Assembly: GCA_021781455.1 (NCBI GenBank)
Contig: JAJXWV010000022.1
Span: forward strand, 1-64,000
Length of the DNA stretch: 64,000 nt
DNA from: Acidobacteriota bacterium
GTDB taxonomy: Bacteria > Acidobacteriota > Thermoanaerobaculia > Gp7-AA8
Reading direction: 5' to 3'
Shown: positions 8,927 to 17,525 of the stretch, piece by piece
How the letters are laid out: each line of letters opens with the position of its first letter
Numbering within the stretch: the first letter of the stretch is position 1
Position numbers and translations under genes: made by a program
The notes under the pieces: generated by a model
Database searches by the model: none
The model's input: the letters and a program-made list of their open reading frames with translations, nothing else
What the model was told of the DNA's origin: nothing

Positions 8927-9493
8927 TTATCCGTTCGATCGCAGGTTCGCGCTGCGGAGAAGCGCCCCGCGAAAGCGACGGAAGGTGGCCTTCTCTGTAG
9001 TTCGTCCGCTCCAACGTCGGCCGGTTACCGCCTCGACACGTGTCAGCACGTGCTGGACCGCCGGCGAGTTGGAGCGGCCGATGATGTCGAACGTAAAGGT
9101 CCGGCCATCGCGCGTTTCTACATGGCCAACGCCGAACAGGCGAGACGAGGCCACATACGTCAGGCCGGTGATCTGCGGAATCGGGATCAACTTGGTACCG
9201 CCGAGGGTCCGAAATTTCAGCACTTCGCGATCGACGTCGATCCGCAATCGAGCGGCATACAACCACGTCACAATCAACGGCATACCGACGCCAGCCAGAT
9301 ACCGCTCGTCCAGAGGAATGCCCATTGCGAACGCCATCAGGGGTGCGACCCCCAGGGGGATCACGAGGAAAAAGATGATGACCGGCCAGAACACTCTCCA
9401 GCTTCCGCACCAGAGCGTTGCGGGTTCGTGTTGGTGAGCTCGGGAGCGCCCGTTAGCGGAACGGATCTGAGCTCGGCATTCGATGTCATACAA
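8927..9493 (-). CDS. N-terminal half of the split membrane SpoIIE phosphatase
   Basis: A 188-residue frame with a helix pair (VFWPVIIFFLVIPLGVAPLMAF and YLAGVGMPLIVTWLYAA) followed by a beta-rich PH-like stretch (LRIDVDREVLKFRTLGGTKLIPIPQITGL...GHVETRDGRTFTFDIIG...RRWSGRTTEKATFRRFRGALLRS). The same arrangement, including the SRIEA/TRVEA and WSGR landmarks, occurs in 9525-11249. The frame ends at TAA 8927-8929, immediately followed in frame by LLRWLAGRAVYVRTFDAG and then the phosphatase half. Alone it has no catalytic domain, so it is probably non-functional unless the stop is read through. Confidence 0.7.
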   Translation of the reverse strand: MYDIECRAQIRSANGRSRAHQHEPATLWCGSWRVFWPVIIFFLVIPLGVAPLMAFAMGIPLDERYLAGVGMPLIVTWLYAARLRIDVDREVLKFRTLGGTKLIPIPQITGLTYVASSRLFGVGHVETRDGRTFTFDIIGRSNSPAVQHVLTRVEAVTGRRWSGRTTEKATFRRFRGALLRSANLRSNG

Positions 9494-9524
9494 CCCCTCC
9501 TGACTCTGCGATCGGTCTCGCGTC

Positions 9525-11249
9525 TCACGTTGCGCGAACGATGACCAGCGTCAAATCGTCGTTCGGCGGCGCGCCGGAACGGAACGCTTTCACGGCGTCG
9601 ACGATGGCGTCGCGAATGCCGCCCGCCGATTCTTCGCGGTGTGCGCTCACCGTGGATGCCAGCCGCACCTCGCCGAACTCCTCCGACGTGGAGTTCATCG
9701 CTTCCGTCACTCCGTCGGTGTAGAGCACGAGGACGTCTCCGGGATCGAGCGCGATTCGTTCTTCACGCGTCACCGAATCGAAAAGGGCAGCCCCGCCGAG
9801 TCCCAGGGCCAGGCCGGGAGGCGTTATCCATGACGGCGCGCCTGTTCGGCGGATCAGCAGTGGTGGATTGTGCCCGGCCCTCAGAATCGAGATCTCCCTC
9901 TCGGCGGCATGCAACCGGGCCACGGCCATCGACACGAACATCCTGCTCTCGGAAGAGGCGCGAATGGCCTGGTTGACGCTTCCAAGAATGCGGATGACCG
10001 ATGCTCCCCCCTGCAACTGCGTCACGAGCGCGCCTTTGGTGAGCGTCATGAGCAGACCCGCGGAGATCCCCTTGCCGGAGACATCGGCGATCGGAATGGT
10101 CAGCTCGTCGGCGTGGCTGAAGAAATCGTAGTAGTCACCGCCGACTTCCTGCGCAGGAAAGCAATCCGCGGCGATGTCGAACCCCGGCAAGGACGGCACG
10201 CTCGCAGGGAGCAGCTTCCGCTGGACTTCGCGCGCCGCATTGAGCTCGGCTTCGATGGCGTCGCGACGCCGTTGCTGCAGGCCGGCCACGATGACGAGGC
10301 TATTCAATCCGAATGCGGCAAAGGCCCACGCGAATGCGATCCCTGCGATGAACTGCGGAGCAGGAACGAGCAGGAATCCCGACGGCACGCGGAACTCGGA
10401 ATCGACTCCACTGGCGGCCAGCCCGAACCCGGCGCCGACGAGGAGGGCCAGCGGACCGACGAACGCCGCCGAAGCGATTTCGAAGGAGCGCCGAGCCGCA
10501 GGATCGAACAGGCCAATCCACGTCTTGCGCGGCCAGAGGCTCATTCGACCGATCCAGAGAGCGAAGCCAGCGAGGCTCTTCGCGCCGGAAGCGTCGCGAA
10601 GCAGGCGCACGTAGGCGCGAAACTCGACGCGCTGCTCCCGCCCCGACCACGGCAGTGATGTCGCCGCTTCGATCCGCGACAGCAGGCGCGGCAGCGACGA
10701 GCTCTTTACGTTGCGGCCGACGCGGAACGTGCCACTGCGCCCATCGCGGCTCTCGAGCACATACGCGCCGGCATGCCCCGCGGCCGCCCCGACCGGTCCT
10801 ATGAGTCTCGGCAGAAAATGAATGGAGCGGATCGCGGTGAGCGGCAGTGCGAAACCCTCGATGGCGGTTTCGAACCTGATGGAGCTCCGGTCCACGACGA
10901 GCAGGCGCCTCCTCTTCAGGACGAGAGCGATCGCCGCTCCGACACTTGCGCAGAGGATCAGACCAAAGAACCAGCAGGCGACGGCGGCCGCGCGCGATGC
11001 CGCCGCGTTGGACGCTCTTTCGCGTTCCAGGCTCTTCAGCGCCGCAGGCGTGACGTTCGAGGCAATCGGGGCCGCGGCCTGCGCGCGCTGCTGCTTGAAC
11101 GATGCATAGAATTCCCGGCCCACCAACGCCGAACCGGCGGCGAAGACAATCGACAGCGCCAGCAGCAACGCCCCAATGGCGTAGAGACCCTCGTTCAGGT
11201 CGACGCGAATTTCGGCCGAATCGCCGGCGACGACGGAACCTGCAGTCAT
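9525..11249 (-). CDS. membrane SpoIIE-type PP2C serine phosphatase
   Basis: A 574-residue protein starting at ATG 11249, overlapping the upstream stop by four bases (ATGA). Order: TM near residues 20-45, a helical loop with Ala-rich sequence, TM (WFFGLILCASVGAAIALVL), a PH-like beta region (SSIRFETAIEGFALPLTAIRSI...), two more hydrophobic helices, the linker LNAAREVQRKLLP, and a SpoIIE domain with GGDYYDFF, IADVSGKGISAGLLM, LRAGHNPPL, LVLYTDGVTEAMN and NDDLTLVIV. RsbU-like phosphatases dephosphorylate a STAS antagonist to release a sigma factor or other target. The STAS and RsbW-like genes sit upstream in the same operon. Intact paralogue of the split gene next to it. Confidence 0.88.
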   Translation of the reverse strand: MTAGSVVAGDSAEIRVDLNEGLYAIGALLLALSIVFAAGSALVGREFYASFKQQRAQAAAPIASNVTPAALKSLERERASNAAASRAAAVACWFFGLILCASVGAAIALVLKRRRLLVVDRSSIRFETAIEGFALPLTAIRSIHFLPRLIGPVGAAAGHAGAYVLESRDGRSGTFRVGRNVKSSSLPRLLSRIEAATSLPWSGREQRVEFRAYVRLLRDASGAKSLAGFALWIGRMSLWPRKTWIGLFDPAARRSFEIASAAFVGPLALLVGAGFGLAASGVDSEFRVPSGFLLVPAPQFIAGIAFAWAFAAFGLNSLVIVAGLQQRRRDAIEAELNAAREVQRKLLPASVPSLPGFDIAADCFPAQEVGGDYYDFFSHADELTIPIADVSGKGISAGLLMTLTKGALVTQLQGGASVIRILGSVNQAIRASSESRMFVSMAVARLHAAEREISILRAGHNPPLLIRRTGAPSWITPPGLALGLGGAALFDSVTREERIALDPGDVLVLYTDGVTEAMNSTSEEFGEVRLASTVSAHREESAGGIRDAIVDAVKAFRSGAPPNDDLTLVIVRAT

Positions 11250-12886
11250 GAAGCCTCCCCTGATCGCGTGATCACCATGAGCGTGATGTCGTCGTATTGC
11301 GGCGCCGTCGCGGCGAAGGCATCGACCGCCGCATAGACGCTCTCCACGATGGCCGCAGCCGGCGCCCGCTGCTGTGTCCGAAGCACTTCGATGAGGCGCT
11401 CGGACTCGAACTCGTTCTCGTGGGGGTCGTTTGCTTCCGTGACGCCGTCGCTGTAGAGCGCGAGGAGGTCGCCCGGCGCAAGGACGATCTCTTTTTCCGT
11501 GTACGGCCGCGCTGGGAGGAGACCGACCGACATTCCGGTCGCCTTCAGCTGCTCCACGCTGCCGTCCGCGCGCAACAGGAAGCCGTCGTTGTGGCCGGCG
11601 TTGACGTAATGCGCGTCTCCGGTGGCCGGGTCGATGGCCACGAAGATCGCCGTCACGTATTTGTTTGCCGCAGTGGAGGCCCACATCAGATCGTTCATGC
11701 GCGCCACGATCTCGGCGAGCGGACGCCCGCTGGAGGCCAGCGCGCGCAGCGTCGCCTGAAAGTTGCTCATCAGCAGCGATGCGGCGATCCCTTTGCCGGA
11801 GACGTCGGCGACGCAGAAGACGTGCTCGCTCCCGAAAGGCACGACATCGTAGTAGTCGCCGCCGACGTGACGCGCCGGCCGCGTGCGGGCCACCACTTCC
11901 ATGCCGTCGAAGGCCGGCATGGCCGCCGGAAGCAGCCGCCGCTGGATGTCGGCCGCGAGCTGCAGCTCTTTCTCGAGCTTCTCTTTCTCGACCGTCACCT
12001 GGAAGTGCCAGGCGTTTTCGAACGCCACTGCCGCCTGGGCGGCCAGACCGGCGGCGAATTCGAGGTCGGTCTCCGAGTACGGGAGGTTCCGCGGCCGCTC
12101 GCCTGCAAGTGCCACCCCGATCACCGTCTCGCCCGAGACGATCGGAACCACCGCCGCCACTTCCTCTTTCTGCAATTGCTCACGCAGCGCGTCCGCTTCG
12201 ATCTCCGCGGTCAGGCAGGGAGCGCTCATCGCGGCGATCGCTTCGCGAAGCGCGGATCCGTCGAGACCGTGAATCCCCTTTCGCTTCTCGACCGGCGCCG
12301 TGCCGTCCTTCCATGTCACGATCGCGTAGCGGCGCACCGCCCACTGTCCCGCCAGCGTCAGCGCCAGAAGGTTCGCGACTTCCTCGGGGTCGAGAGCAGA
12401 GGTGAATCCGCGACCGAGGTCGAGCAGCGTGCGAAGCTCGTGGACGCGCCGCTCCAGGATCTCGTTCAGCCGGGTCGTCTCGCCGTGCGCCTTCGCCGTG
12501 GCGATACCGCTCGACGCGATGCCGAGGAGGGCGTCGAGAAACTGCTGGTCCGCAGCACTGACCTCGCCCGCGGCCGGACGGCTGATGCCGAGATAACCGA
12601 TCGGATTGGCCTGCTGCCCGATCGGCAGCAGGATGTCGATGCCGGCGCGCTGGACCGCGGCGCGATCGAACGACGCTCCGGAAACGAGCTCGCCTGCGCC
12701 GCGCGCGTGAGCGATGCGCAGCTCGCCCGCGGTCTCGATCGCCACGACCCCGCGGCGCACGAGAAAACGGCCCATCACCGAGCGCAGAAGGTGCCGGAGC
12801 AATTCATCGACGTCGAGTGCGCGCTGAAGCAATTGCGCCGATTCGATCAGCGCATCGAGGTGCGTTTCTTCGTAGTCGCCGGTCAC
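11246..12886 (-). CDS. GAF-GAF-SpoIIE PP2C serine phosphatase
   Basis: A 546-residue cytoplasmic protein with two GAF-like sensory regions (about residues 15-145 and 150-300, the second with VVPIVSGETVIGVALAG), a coiled linker (VEKEKLEKELQLAADIQRRLLP) and a SpoIIE phosphatase domain with GGDYYDVV, VADVSGKGIAASLLM, VNAGHNDGF, LLALYSDGVTEAND and YDDITLMVI. The start is GTG 12886, overlapping the kinase stop (GTGA). The second GAF region resembles that of the adjacent kinase (LTLAGQWAVR in both), so kinase and phosphatase may sense the same ligand or share ancestry. Likely role: RsbU/RsbP-like input that dephosphorylates the STAS protein. Confidence 0.88.
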   Translation of the reverse strand: MTGDYEETHLDALIESAQLLQRALDVDELLRHLLRSVMGRFLVRRGVVAIETAGELRIAHARGAGELVSGASFDRAAVQRAGIDILLPIGQQANPIGYLGISRPAAGEVSAADQQFLDALLGIASSGIATAKAHGETTRLNEILERRVHELRTLLDLGRGFTSALDPEEVANLLALTLAGQWAVRRYAIVTWKDGTAPVEKRKGIHGLDGSALREAIAAMSAPCLTAEIEADALREQLQKEEVAAVVPIVSGETVIGVALAGERPRNLPYSETDLEFAAGLAAQAAVAFENAWHFQVTVEKEKLEKELQLAADIQRRLLPAAMPAFDGMEVVARTRPARHVGGDYYDVVPFGSEHVFCVADVSGKGIAASLLMSNFQATLRALASSGRPLAEIVARMNDLMWASTAANKYVTAIFVAIDPATGDAHYVNAGHNDGFLLRADGSVEQLKATGMSVGLLPARPYTEKEIVLAPGDLLALYSDGVTEANDPHENEFESERLIEVLRTQQRAPAAAIVESVYAAVDAFAATAPQYDDITLMVITRSGEAS

Positions 12887-14613
12887 GCCCGCCTCGTTTC
12901 CAAAGAATGTTCGACTGTCGTGACGGCATCGGAATCGACTCCGGCCGGCACCCAGACGAGGTGATCCGCCCCGCCGTACAGGGCAGCCATGTCCCGCAGC
13001 CGATTCAGCAGTCCGGCCCCGTCGGCAATCCGCTCTTTCAGATTCGGGTTCAATGCTTCATTCAGCAGCTCGGCCATCGGCGCACCGACCGCCTCGCGAT
13101 AGTCTTCGGGCACGGTGGGACGTCCCGACAGAATCTCCACGGCCAGACGAACGGTGTCGTTGGCCTTCCAGGGCCGAGAGCCGAAGATCATCTCGTAAAG
13201 AACGATTCCGAATGCCCAGACGTCTGCGCGTGAATCCACCGGATCGCCGCGGAGCTGTTCGGGCGGCATGTACGGCAAGGTGCCCATGACTTCGCTCTGG
13301 CGGGTGACGGTTGTGGAGTCGAGTGCGCGGGCCAGGCCGAAGTCGAGAAGCACCAGCCGTCCCGAGGCGGTCTGCATCACGTTCGAGCTCTTGATGTCGC
13401 GGTGAATCACTCCGCGGGAGTGAAGCTCCGCAATGGCCGAGGCGAGCTCCACGGCGCCGGCATAGGCATGGCTCAACGTCAAAGGGCCCGTCTTGAGGGC
13501 GGCGCTCAGCGGCTGGCCGTCGAGGAGCTCCATGGCCAGGAACAGGCGTCCTTCGTGTTCGCCGCGCGCCAGAAGGCGGACGATGTTCGGATGCGAAATC
13601 GAAGCGACGATCGATCCTTCGCGTTCGAGTCTGCGGCGCGTTTCAGAATTCTGGGCGTCACCAGGCGCGAGCAGTTTCACGGCCGCCAGCGAGCCGTCGT
13701 GGACGTTGACCGCGCGAAAGACCTCCCCCATCCCACCGCCACCGATCCGCTCGACGATCTCGTACGCGCCGATGCGCTCGACCGACTCGCGCGCGATCTC
13801 GGCGAGCGGCCGTCGCGCCTCGGGCAGCGCCAGCCAGTTCTCCTTCTCGATGCGCAGTCCCCGGTCGGCCGAGCGTGAGATCGCGCCGCGATCGACCAGC
13901 CGCTCCAACCCGGCGGCGATCCGCTGCGGTGTCAGCGACAGCGGCGGCTTACCGAACGTGCCGACCATCTCGGCGACGAATTCGTCTTCGGTCTGAGGGC
14001 TTTCGTACCCGAGCCGCGCCGCGGCGACGAAAAGAAACCGGCTCAGCCGGTCCAGCTCCCGCCATTCCGCGCCGGCTTCGCTGATCATCCGCCACCGGCT
14101 CGCCTCCTGCGACTGCCACGCTCCTTCGAGCGCCACCACTGCCTGGCGCGCCAGCCCGAACGCATGCGCCAGATCGTCGTCATCGAAAGGGATCCCTCCG
14201 GCGCGAGGTCCGAGCGCGGCGAATCCGACGGCCGTGTCACCACTGACCAGCGGGATAACGACTGCGGCTCTCGACCGCCCGAGCAGGTCGAGCAGAGCCG
14301 GCGTCGTGTTCGGCGGCGGTGCCTCAATCCGGAATGGCGCGTCCCATCCGGTGATCACAGCCGACACGTCGGACAGCGATTCGAAATCGGCCATGCCGCG
14401 GTGCCGCACCAGGGGAGCGCGCCCGTCGCGAAGAACCGCGATGGCCCAGGCCCGGACGGCCCACTGTCCGGCCAGCGTGAGGCTGAGCCGCCGCACCACA
14501 TCTTCCGGATCGACGATCCCGGCCAGCACGCGGCCGAACTCGATCAGAGACTCCAGCTGCTGGACTTTGCGATCCAGCCTGGCGTTGAGTTCCTGAAGTT
14601 TCGGGGAGTCCAT
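12883..14613 (-). CDS. GAF-containing Ser/Thr protein kinase
   Basis: A 576-residue protein with a GAF-like N-terminal part (about 20-165), a middle helical segment (about 170-270) and a eukaryotic-type kinase domain from about 281. The Gly-rich loop IGGGGMGEVF is at about 290-299, the catalytic Lys at 313 (AAVKLL), HRD with K and N at 404-411 (HRDIKSSN), DFG at 424-426, and PPE at about 450. All catalytic residues are present, so it should be active. There is no transmembrane segment and no PASTA domain, so it is a soluble sensor kinase. It lies between the RsbW-like gene and the GAF phosphatase with coupled starts and stops. Possible substrates are the STAS protein and Thr sites recognised by the FHA proteins encoded at 33.6-40.5 kb; the latter is inference. 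Confidence 0.9.
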   Translation of the reverse strand: MDSPKLQELNARLDRKVQQLESLIEFGRVLAGIVDPEDVVRRLSLTLAGQWAVRAWAIAVLRDGRAPLVRHRGMADFESLSDVSAVITGWDAPFRIEAPPPNTTPALLDLLGRSRAAVVIPLVSGDTAVGFAALGPRAGGIPFDDDDLAHAFGLARQAVVALEGAWQSQEASRWRMISEAGAEWRELDRLSRFLFVAAARLGYESPQTEDEFVAEMVGTFGKPPLSLTPQRIAAGLERLVDRGAISRSADRGLRIEKENWLALPEARRPLAEIARESVERIGAYEIVERIGGGGMGEVFRAVNVHDGSLAAVKLLAPGDAQNSETRRRLEREGSIVASISHPNIVRLLARGEHEGRLFLAMELLDGQPLSAALKTGPLTLSHAYAGAVELASAIAELHSRGVIHRDIKSSNVMQTASGRLVLLDFGLARALDSTTVTRQSEVMGTLPYMPPEQLRGDPVDSRADVWAFGIVLYEMIFGSRPWKANDTVRLAVEILSGRPTVPEDYREAVGAPMAELLNEALNPNLKERIADGAGLLNRLRDMAALYGGADHLVWVPAGVDSDAVTTVEHSLETRRA

Positions 14614-14631
14614 GACCGGGAGCTTCGCGGG

Positions 14632-15063
14632 CTATTTGCGCAGGCGTTTGACCATTCGCAGTTCGTTCTTCTTGCCCGGCTCGACGTCGTAGTGGACCTC
14701 GTCCATCAGGGACTTGATCAGGCGCAGGCCGAGCCCACCCGTCTTCCGCTCCGCAGCGAGGCGGCGGATGTCCTCCTCGGGGATGCTGTTCGGGTCGAAT
14801 CCCTTGCCGGTGTCGACCACTTCGATCCGCAGAGTCTCCTCGTCGAAGATCGCCCGGATCAGCACCTGCTTGGTGGCGTCGTGCTCGTAAGCGTGCTCGA
14901 TGACGTTCGCACACGCTTCGTCCACGGCCAGCTCGAGCTTGGCGACTTCGGTGTCGTCGAGGCCTGCCTGCGACCCGATGCGCGTGACGAAGTCGCGAAT
15001 CAGAGCCAGGTTGCCCGTCGAGGATGGGACGTTGAGAGCGAAGGTCTGCTCGAATGCGACCAC
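14632..15063 (-). CDS. RsbW-like anti-sigma factor kinase
   Basis: About 143 residues with the GHKL/HATPase_c fold of the RsbW/SpoIIAB group: N-box VDEACANVIEHAY, G1 box VVDTGKGFDP, and GGLGLRLIKSLMDEV. Members bind a sigma factor or other partner and phosphorylate a STAS antagonist. I prefer the GTG at 15061-15063, which follows the upstream stop (15065-15067) directly and gives VVAFEQTFALNVPSS; a longer start at 15093 would overlap the STAS gene. No sigma factor gene is in the window, so the partner is unknown. Confidence 0.87.
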   Translation of the reverse strand: MVAFEQTFALNVPSSTGNLALIRDFVTRIGSQAGLDDTEVAKLELAVDEACANVIEHAYEHDATKQVLIRAIFDEETLRIEVVDTGKGFDPNSIPEEDIRRLAAERKTGGLGLRLIKSLMDEVHYDVEPGKKNELRMVKRLRK

Positions 15064-15064
15064 A

Positions 15065-15433
15065 TCACACCTCGCGCGTCGGCACTTCGGCAAAACGCTG
15101 CACGGCGGCCGGAACGTCGTCCAGAATGTCGTAAAGGGCAGGGAAACCGAGGATTTCGAAGACCTGCCGCACTTTCGGCGTCAGACCGCAGATCTTGATG
15201 TCCCCGCCTTTTTCGCGGATTTCTTCGATGAAGCCCATGAAGACGCCGAGACCGGCCGAGGAGATGTAGGTCAGCTTCTCGCAACCCACGATGATGCGGT
15301 AGTTGCCGGCATCCAGCTCGCTCTGGATTGCCTTCTCGAATTCCGGCGCGGTATGCGCGTCGAGAAAGCCTTCCAGCGCGATGACGCTGAGGTCACCCTC
15401 AAGCGACTTTTTGATTGAAAAGGGGTTCGCCAT
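15065..15433 (-). CDS. STAS-domain anti-sigma factor antagonist
   Basis: A 122-residue RsbV/SpoIIAA-like protein. It has the central VALEGFLDAHTAPEF-type strand, and CEKLTYISSAGLGVFMGF with the Ser pair in the position phosphorylated by the RsbW-type kinase. The start at ATG 15433 is preceded by GGAGGCGCTG. It is first in the signalling operon, followed by the RsbW-like gene, the kinase and the phosphatases. Together these form a partner switch: unphosphorylated STAS protein captures the RsbW-like protein; the phosphatases set its state. Confidence 0.9.
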   Translation of the reverse strand: MANPFSIKKSLEGDLSVIALEGFLDAHTAPEFEKAIQSELDAGNYRIIVGCEKLTYISSAGLGVFMGFIEEIREKGGDIKICGLTPKVRQVFEILGFPALYDILDDVPAAVQRFAEVPTREV

Positions 15434-15460
15434 CAGCGCCTCCTGAGTGCGCATCAAACA

Positions 15461-15475
15461 AGACACGTTTTGTCT
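15461..15475. promoter_or_regulatory. short inverted repeat upstream of the signalling operon
   Basis: AGACA-CGTTT-TGTCT is a perfect 5-bp inverted repeat with a 5-bp spacer, 28 bp before the STAS start codon. It sits in a locally AT-rich stretch (ATCAAACAAGACACGTTTTGTCTAGAAT) where the promoter is expected. It may be an operator. No firm -35/-10 pair could be assigned. Confidence 0.3.
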
Positions 15476-15553
15476 AGAATCGGACCACGGTGAGTATGGG
15501 ACGCGTGACACGCTCGGTACGTGATGTCAAACACGTCGCCGAGTGAAAGCGCG

Positions 15554-15650
15554 TGGTGTGGGACAGGCTTTCCAGCCTGTCCTCCGGAGGGCGGGCTGGA
15601 GCCCGCCCCACACGGGAGCGACAGGCTGGAAAGCCTGTTCTACACGGGAG
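15554..15650. repeat. palindromic intergenic repeat (GACAGGCTTTCCAGCCTGTC family)
   Basis: Contains ACAGGCTTTCCAGCCTGT, then GGGCGGGCTGGAGCCCGCCC, then ACAGGCTGGAAAGCCTGT, flanked by GTGTGGG/CACACGGG. Each is a hairpin and the outer copies are inverted to each other. The same family occurs at 41521-41634 and, inside a gene, at 25943-25976. It fills the gap between the signalling operon and the M28 peptidase gene. Confidence 0.8.
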
Positions 15651-15652
15651 CG

Positions 15653-17290
15653 CTACCGGTTCGCCAGCTCCCAGGCCGTGGCGAAGGCGAAGCGGGCCAC
15701 GCGCTGGATCTGGGCGGGGTCGACGCGATCGGCGGTGTCGCCGGGCTCGTGGTAGTCGGGGAAGAAGTTCCCGAAGAAGCGTATGAACGGGATTCCTTCG
15801 CGCGCGAACTCGCGGTAGTCGCTTCCGCCGTGCTTGCCGTCGGTCCAGTCGATGTGCATCGCCAGGGCGTTGCCGCGTGCGGAGCGGCGGAGCGCGGTCT
15901 CCAGTGCCGGCACTCCGCGCGGCACGCCCGGCTCGACGAAGCTCTCGGCGGAAACGCGAGTGAGGAACGCCTCGCCGTCCGGCAGGTTGCTGTCGGTCAC
16001 GAGCTTGCGAATCTCCGCGGCGAGCCACGGGTGGGCGATCATGTCGAGGTTCAGGTAGGCGGCGGTGTGCTGCAGCGGCCAGCGCGGGTGCTTCGCGTAG
16101 AAGTCCGCACCGAGGTGGCCTTCCTCCTCGCCGGTCCAGAGGGCGAAGACGAGCGTCCGCTTCGATTTCACCGGTGAGGCGGCGAAGGTGCGGGCGATCT
16201 CGAGCAGTGCGGCGGTGCCGGAAGCGTTGTCGTCGGCGCCGGGGTGCATGGCGCCACCGATCAGGCCGAGGTGATCGATGTGTGCGCCTAACACGATGGC
16301 TTCGTTGCGGAGTGCCGGGTCGGAGCCGGTGATGACGGCCAGCACGTTGCGGCTGACGATCAGCGACTGGACGCCGGTCACGCGGATCGTTGCGATTGAT
16401 TCCGTGCCTGGCGCCCGACGCAGATCGCCTTTGCGTGCGGCCTCCAGCAGCTCTTCGCCGACGACGGCGCGCGCCACGGTCCGCGAGACGCGCACCAGCG
16501 CCGGAGATTCCTGCGCCGCATCGCGGTCGTACGGCAGGAAGGCGCTCTCCGCATCGGCGACGTTCGCGGCCATCTTCGTGGCGAAGCCCTCGTCCTCGAC
16601 CGCCAGAACGGCAGCTGCGCCGAGCTTCCGTGCGGTCTCCACTTTCGCGGTGTAACGCTCCCGCGGGCTCTTCGACGCATAGCGCGACACGAGGCCGGGT
16701 TTCTGCCACTCGGCGCCGGGTGGCACGCCCTCGAGGATCATCACGATGCGGCCGTGTACGTCGAGGCCGGCGTAGTCATCGCGCCCGAGCTGCGGCTCGC
16801 GGATCCCGAAGCCGGCGAAGACGACGGGCGCCTTCAGCATCTGCGGTGGCAGCGCCGAGAAGAGACAATCGACGCCTGAGGTGAACGTGCGCATCGCGGT
16901 CAGGTCGCGATCCCGACGCTCGATCTCGATGCTGCCTCCGATGCCGCTCAAATGGCGGAGCGGGACGAGCTGGAACCAGGTCGCCTCTTTCGATTCGCCT
17001 CCGCCGAACGGCGTGAGGCCCGACAGCTTCAGCGTCGATGCCGCGTACTCGATGGCGGCGTCGAGCCCGCGCGTGCCGAGAGCCCGCCCCTCCATCGACG
17101 GCGAGGCGAGGAAGGTCACGTGAGATGCCAGGGCTGACGCCGAGATCGCGCTCACGTTTCTGGCGAGCGGTTCGTCGAACGGCTCGGCCGGAGTGGGGAG
17201 CATGAAATCAGCGGCTGGCGTCGGAGTCTGCGCTGCGAGCTGCGTGCTGGCGCAAAAGAGCAACGCGAACGCGATGCGGGTAATGGTCAC
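15653..17290 (-). CDS. secreted M28-family metallopeptidase
   Basis: A 545-residue zinc aminopeptidase-like protein. Signal peptide TITRIAFALLFCASTQLAAQ follows a GTG start at 17290 that has GAGGAGGTTGTC before it. A protease-associated (PA) domain is inserted in the middle (PVVFAGFGIREPQLGRDDYAGLDVHGRIVMI). The M28 metal ligands are visible: GAHIDHLG (His), GADDNASG (bridging Asp), TGEEEG (catalytic and metal Glu), NLDMIAH (Asp) and HGGSDY (His). It should remove N-terminal residues from peptides outside the cytoplasm. It belongs to a row of peptide and amino-acid genes up to 23.1 kb. Confidence 0.9.
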   Translation of the reverse strand: MTITRIAFALLFCASTQLAAQTPTPAADFMLPTPAEPFDEPLARNVSAISASALASHVTFLASPSMEGRALGTRGLDAAIEYAASTLKLSGLTPFGGGESKEATWFQLVPLRHLSGIGGSIEIERRDRDLTAMRTFTSGVDCLFSALPPQMLKAPVVFAGFGIREPQLGRDDYAGLDVHGRIVMILEGVPPGAEWQKPGLVSRYASKSPRERYTAKVETARKLGAAAVLAVEDEGFATKMAANVADAESAFLPYDRDAAQESPALVRVSRTVARAVVGEELLEAARKGDLRRAPGTESIATIRVTGVQSLIVSRNVLAVITGSDPALRNEAIVLGAHIDHLGLIGGAMHPGADDNASGTAALLEIARTFAASPVKSKRTLVFALWTGEEEGHLGADFYAKHPRWPLQHTAAYLNLDMIAHPWLAAEIRKLVTDSNLPDGEAFLTRVSAESFVEPGVPRGVPALETALRRSARGNALAMHIDWTDGKHGGSDYREFAREGIPFIRFFGNFFPDYHEPGDTADRVDPAQIQRVARFAFATAWELANR

Positions 17291-17362
17291 GACAACCTCC
17301 TCGACGATGTGGCGGACAGTGGGGATCTCAAACGGACTCAGACGAGCTTTTCTGTTAGTTAC

Positions 17363-17486
17363 CCTTCTCCCCGCCGCAGCGGGGAGAAGGTGCCGAAGGC
17401 GGATGAGGGGTCCCTTTCGAGCGGACAAGACCCCCCGGACAAGACCCCTCACCCCGGCCCTCTCCCCGCTGCGGCGGGGAGAGGGG
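17363..17486. repeat. palindromic repeats, CTCTCCCCGC family
   Basis: Two hairpins: CCTTCTCCCCGCCGCAGCGG followed by GGAGAAGG at about 17363-17390, and CCCTCTCCCCGCTGCGGCGG followed by GGAGAGGG at about 17459-17486. Between them is a direct repeat CGGACAAGACCCC. Related copies are at 18713-18761 and 31741-31880. The 17291-17525 gap holds nothing else that I can see. Confidence 0.75.
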
Positions 17487-17525
17487 GAACAATCGAACGG
17501 TGTGCGGCTCTCACCGCAGCCGCGT

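Noticed and set aside
12883-14613. PASTA-type cell-wall kinase
   Set aside because: No transmembrane helix and no PASTA repeats; the non-kinase part is a GAF-like region.
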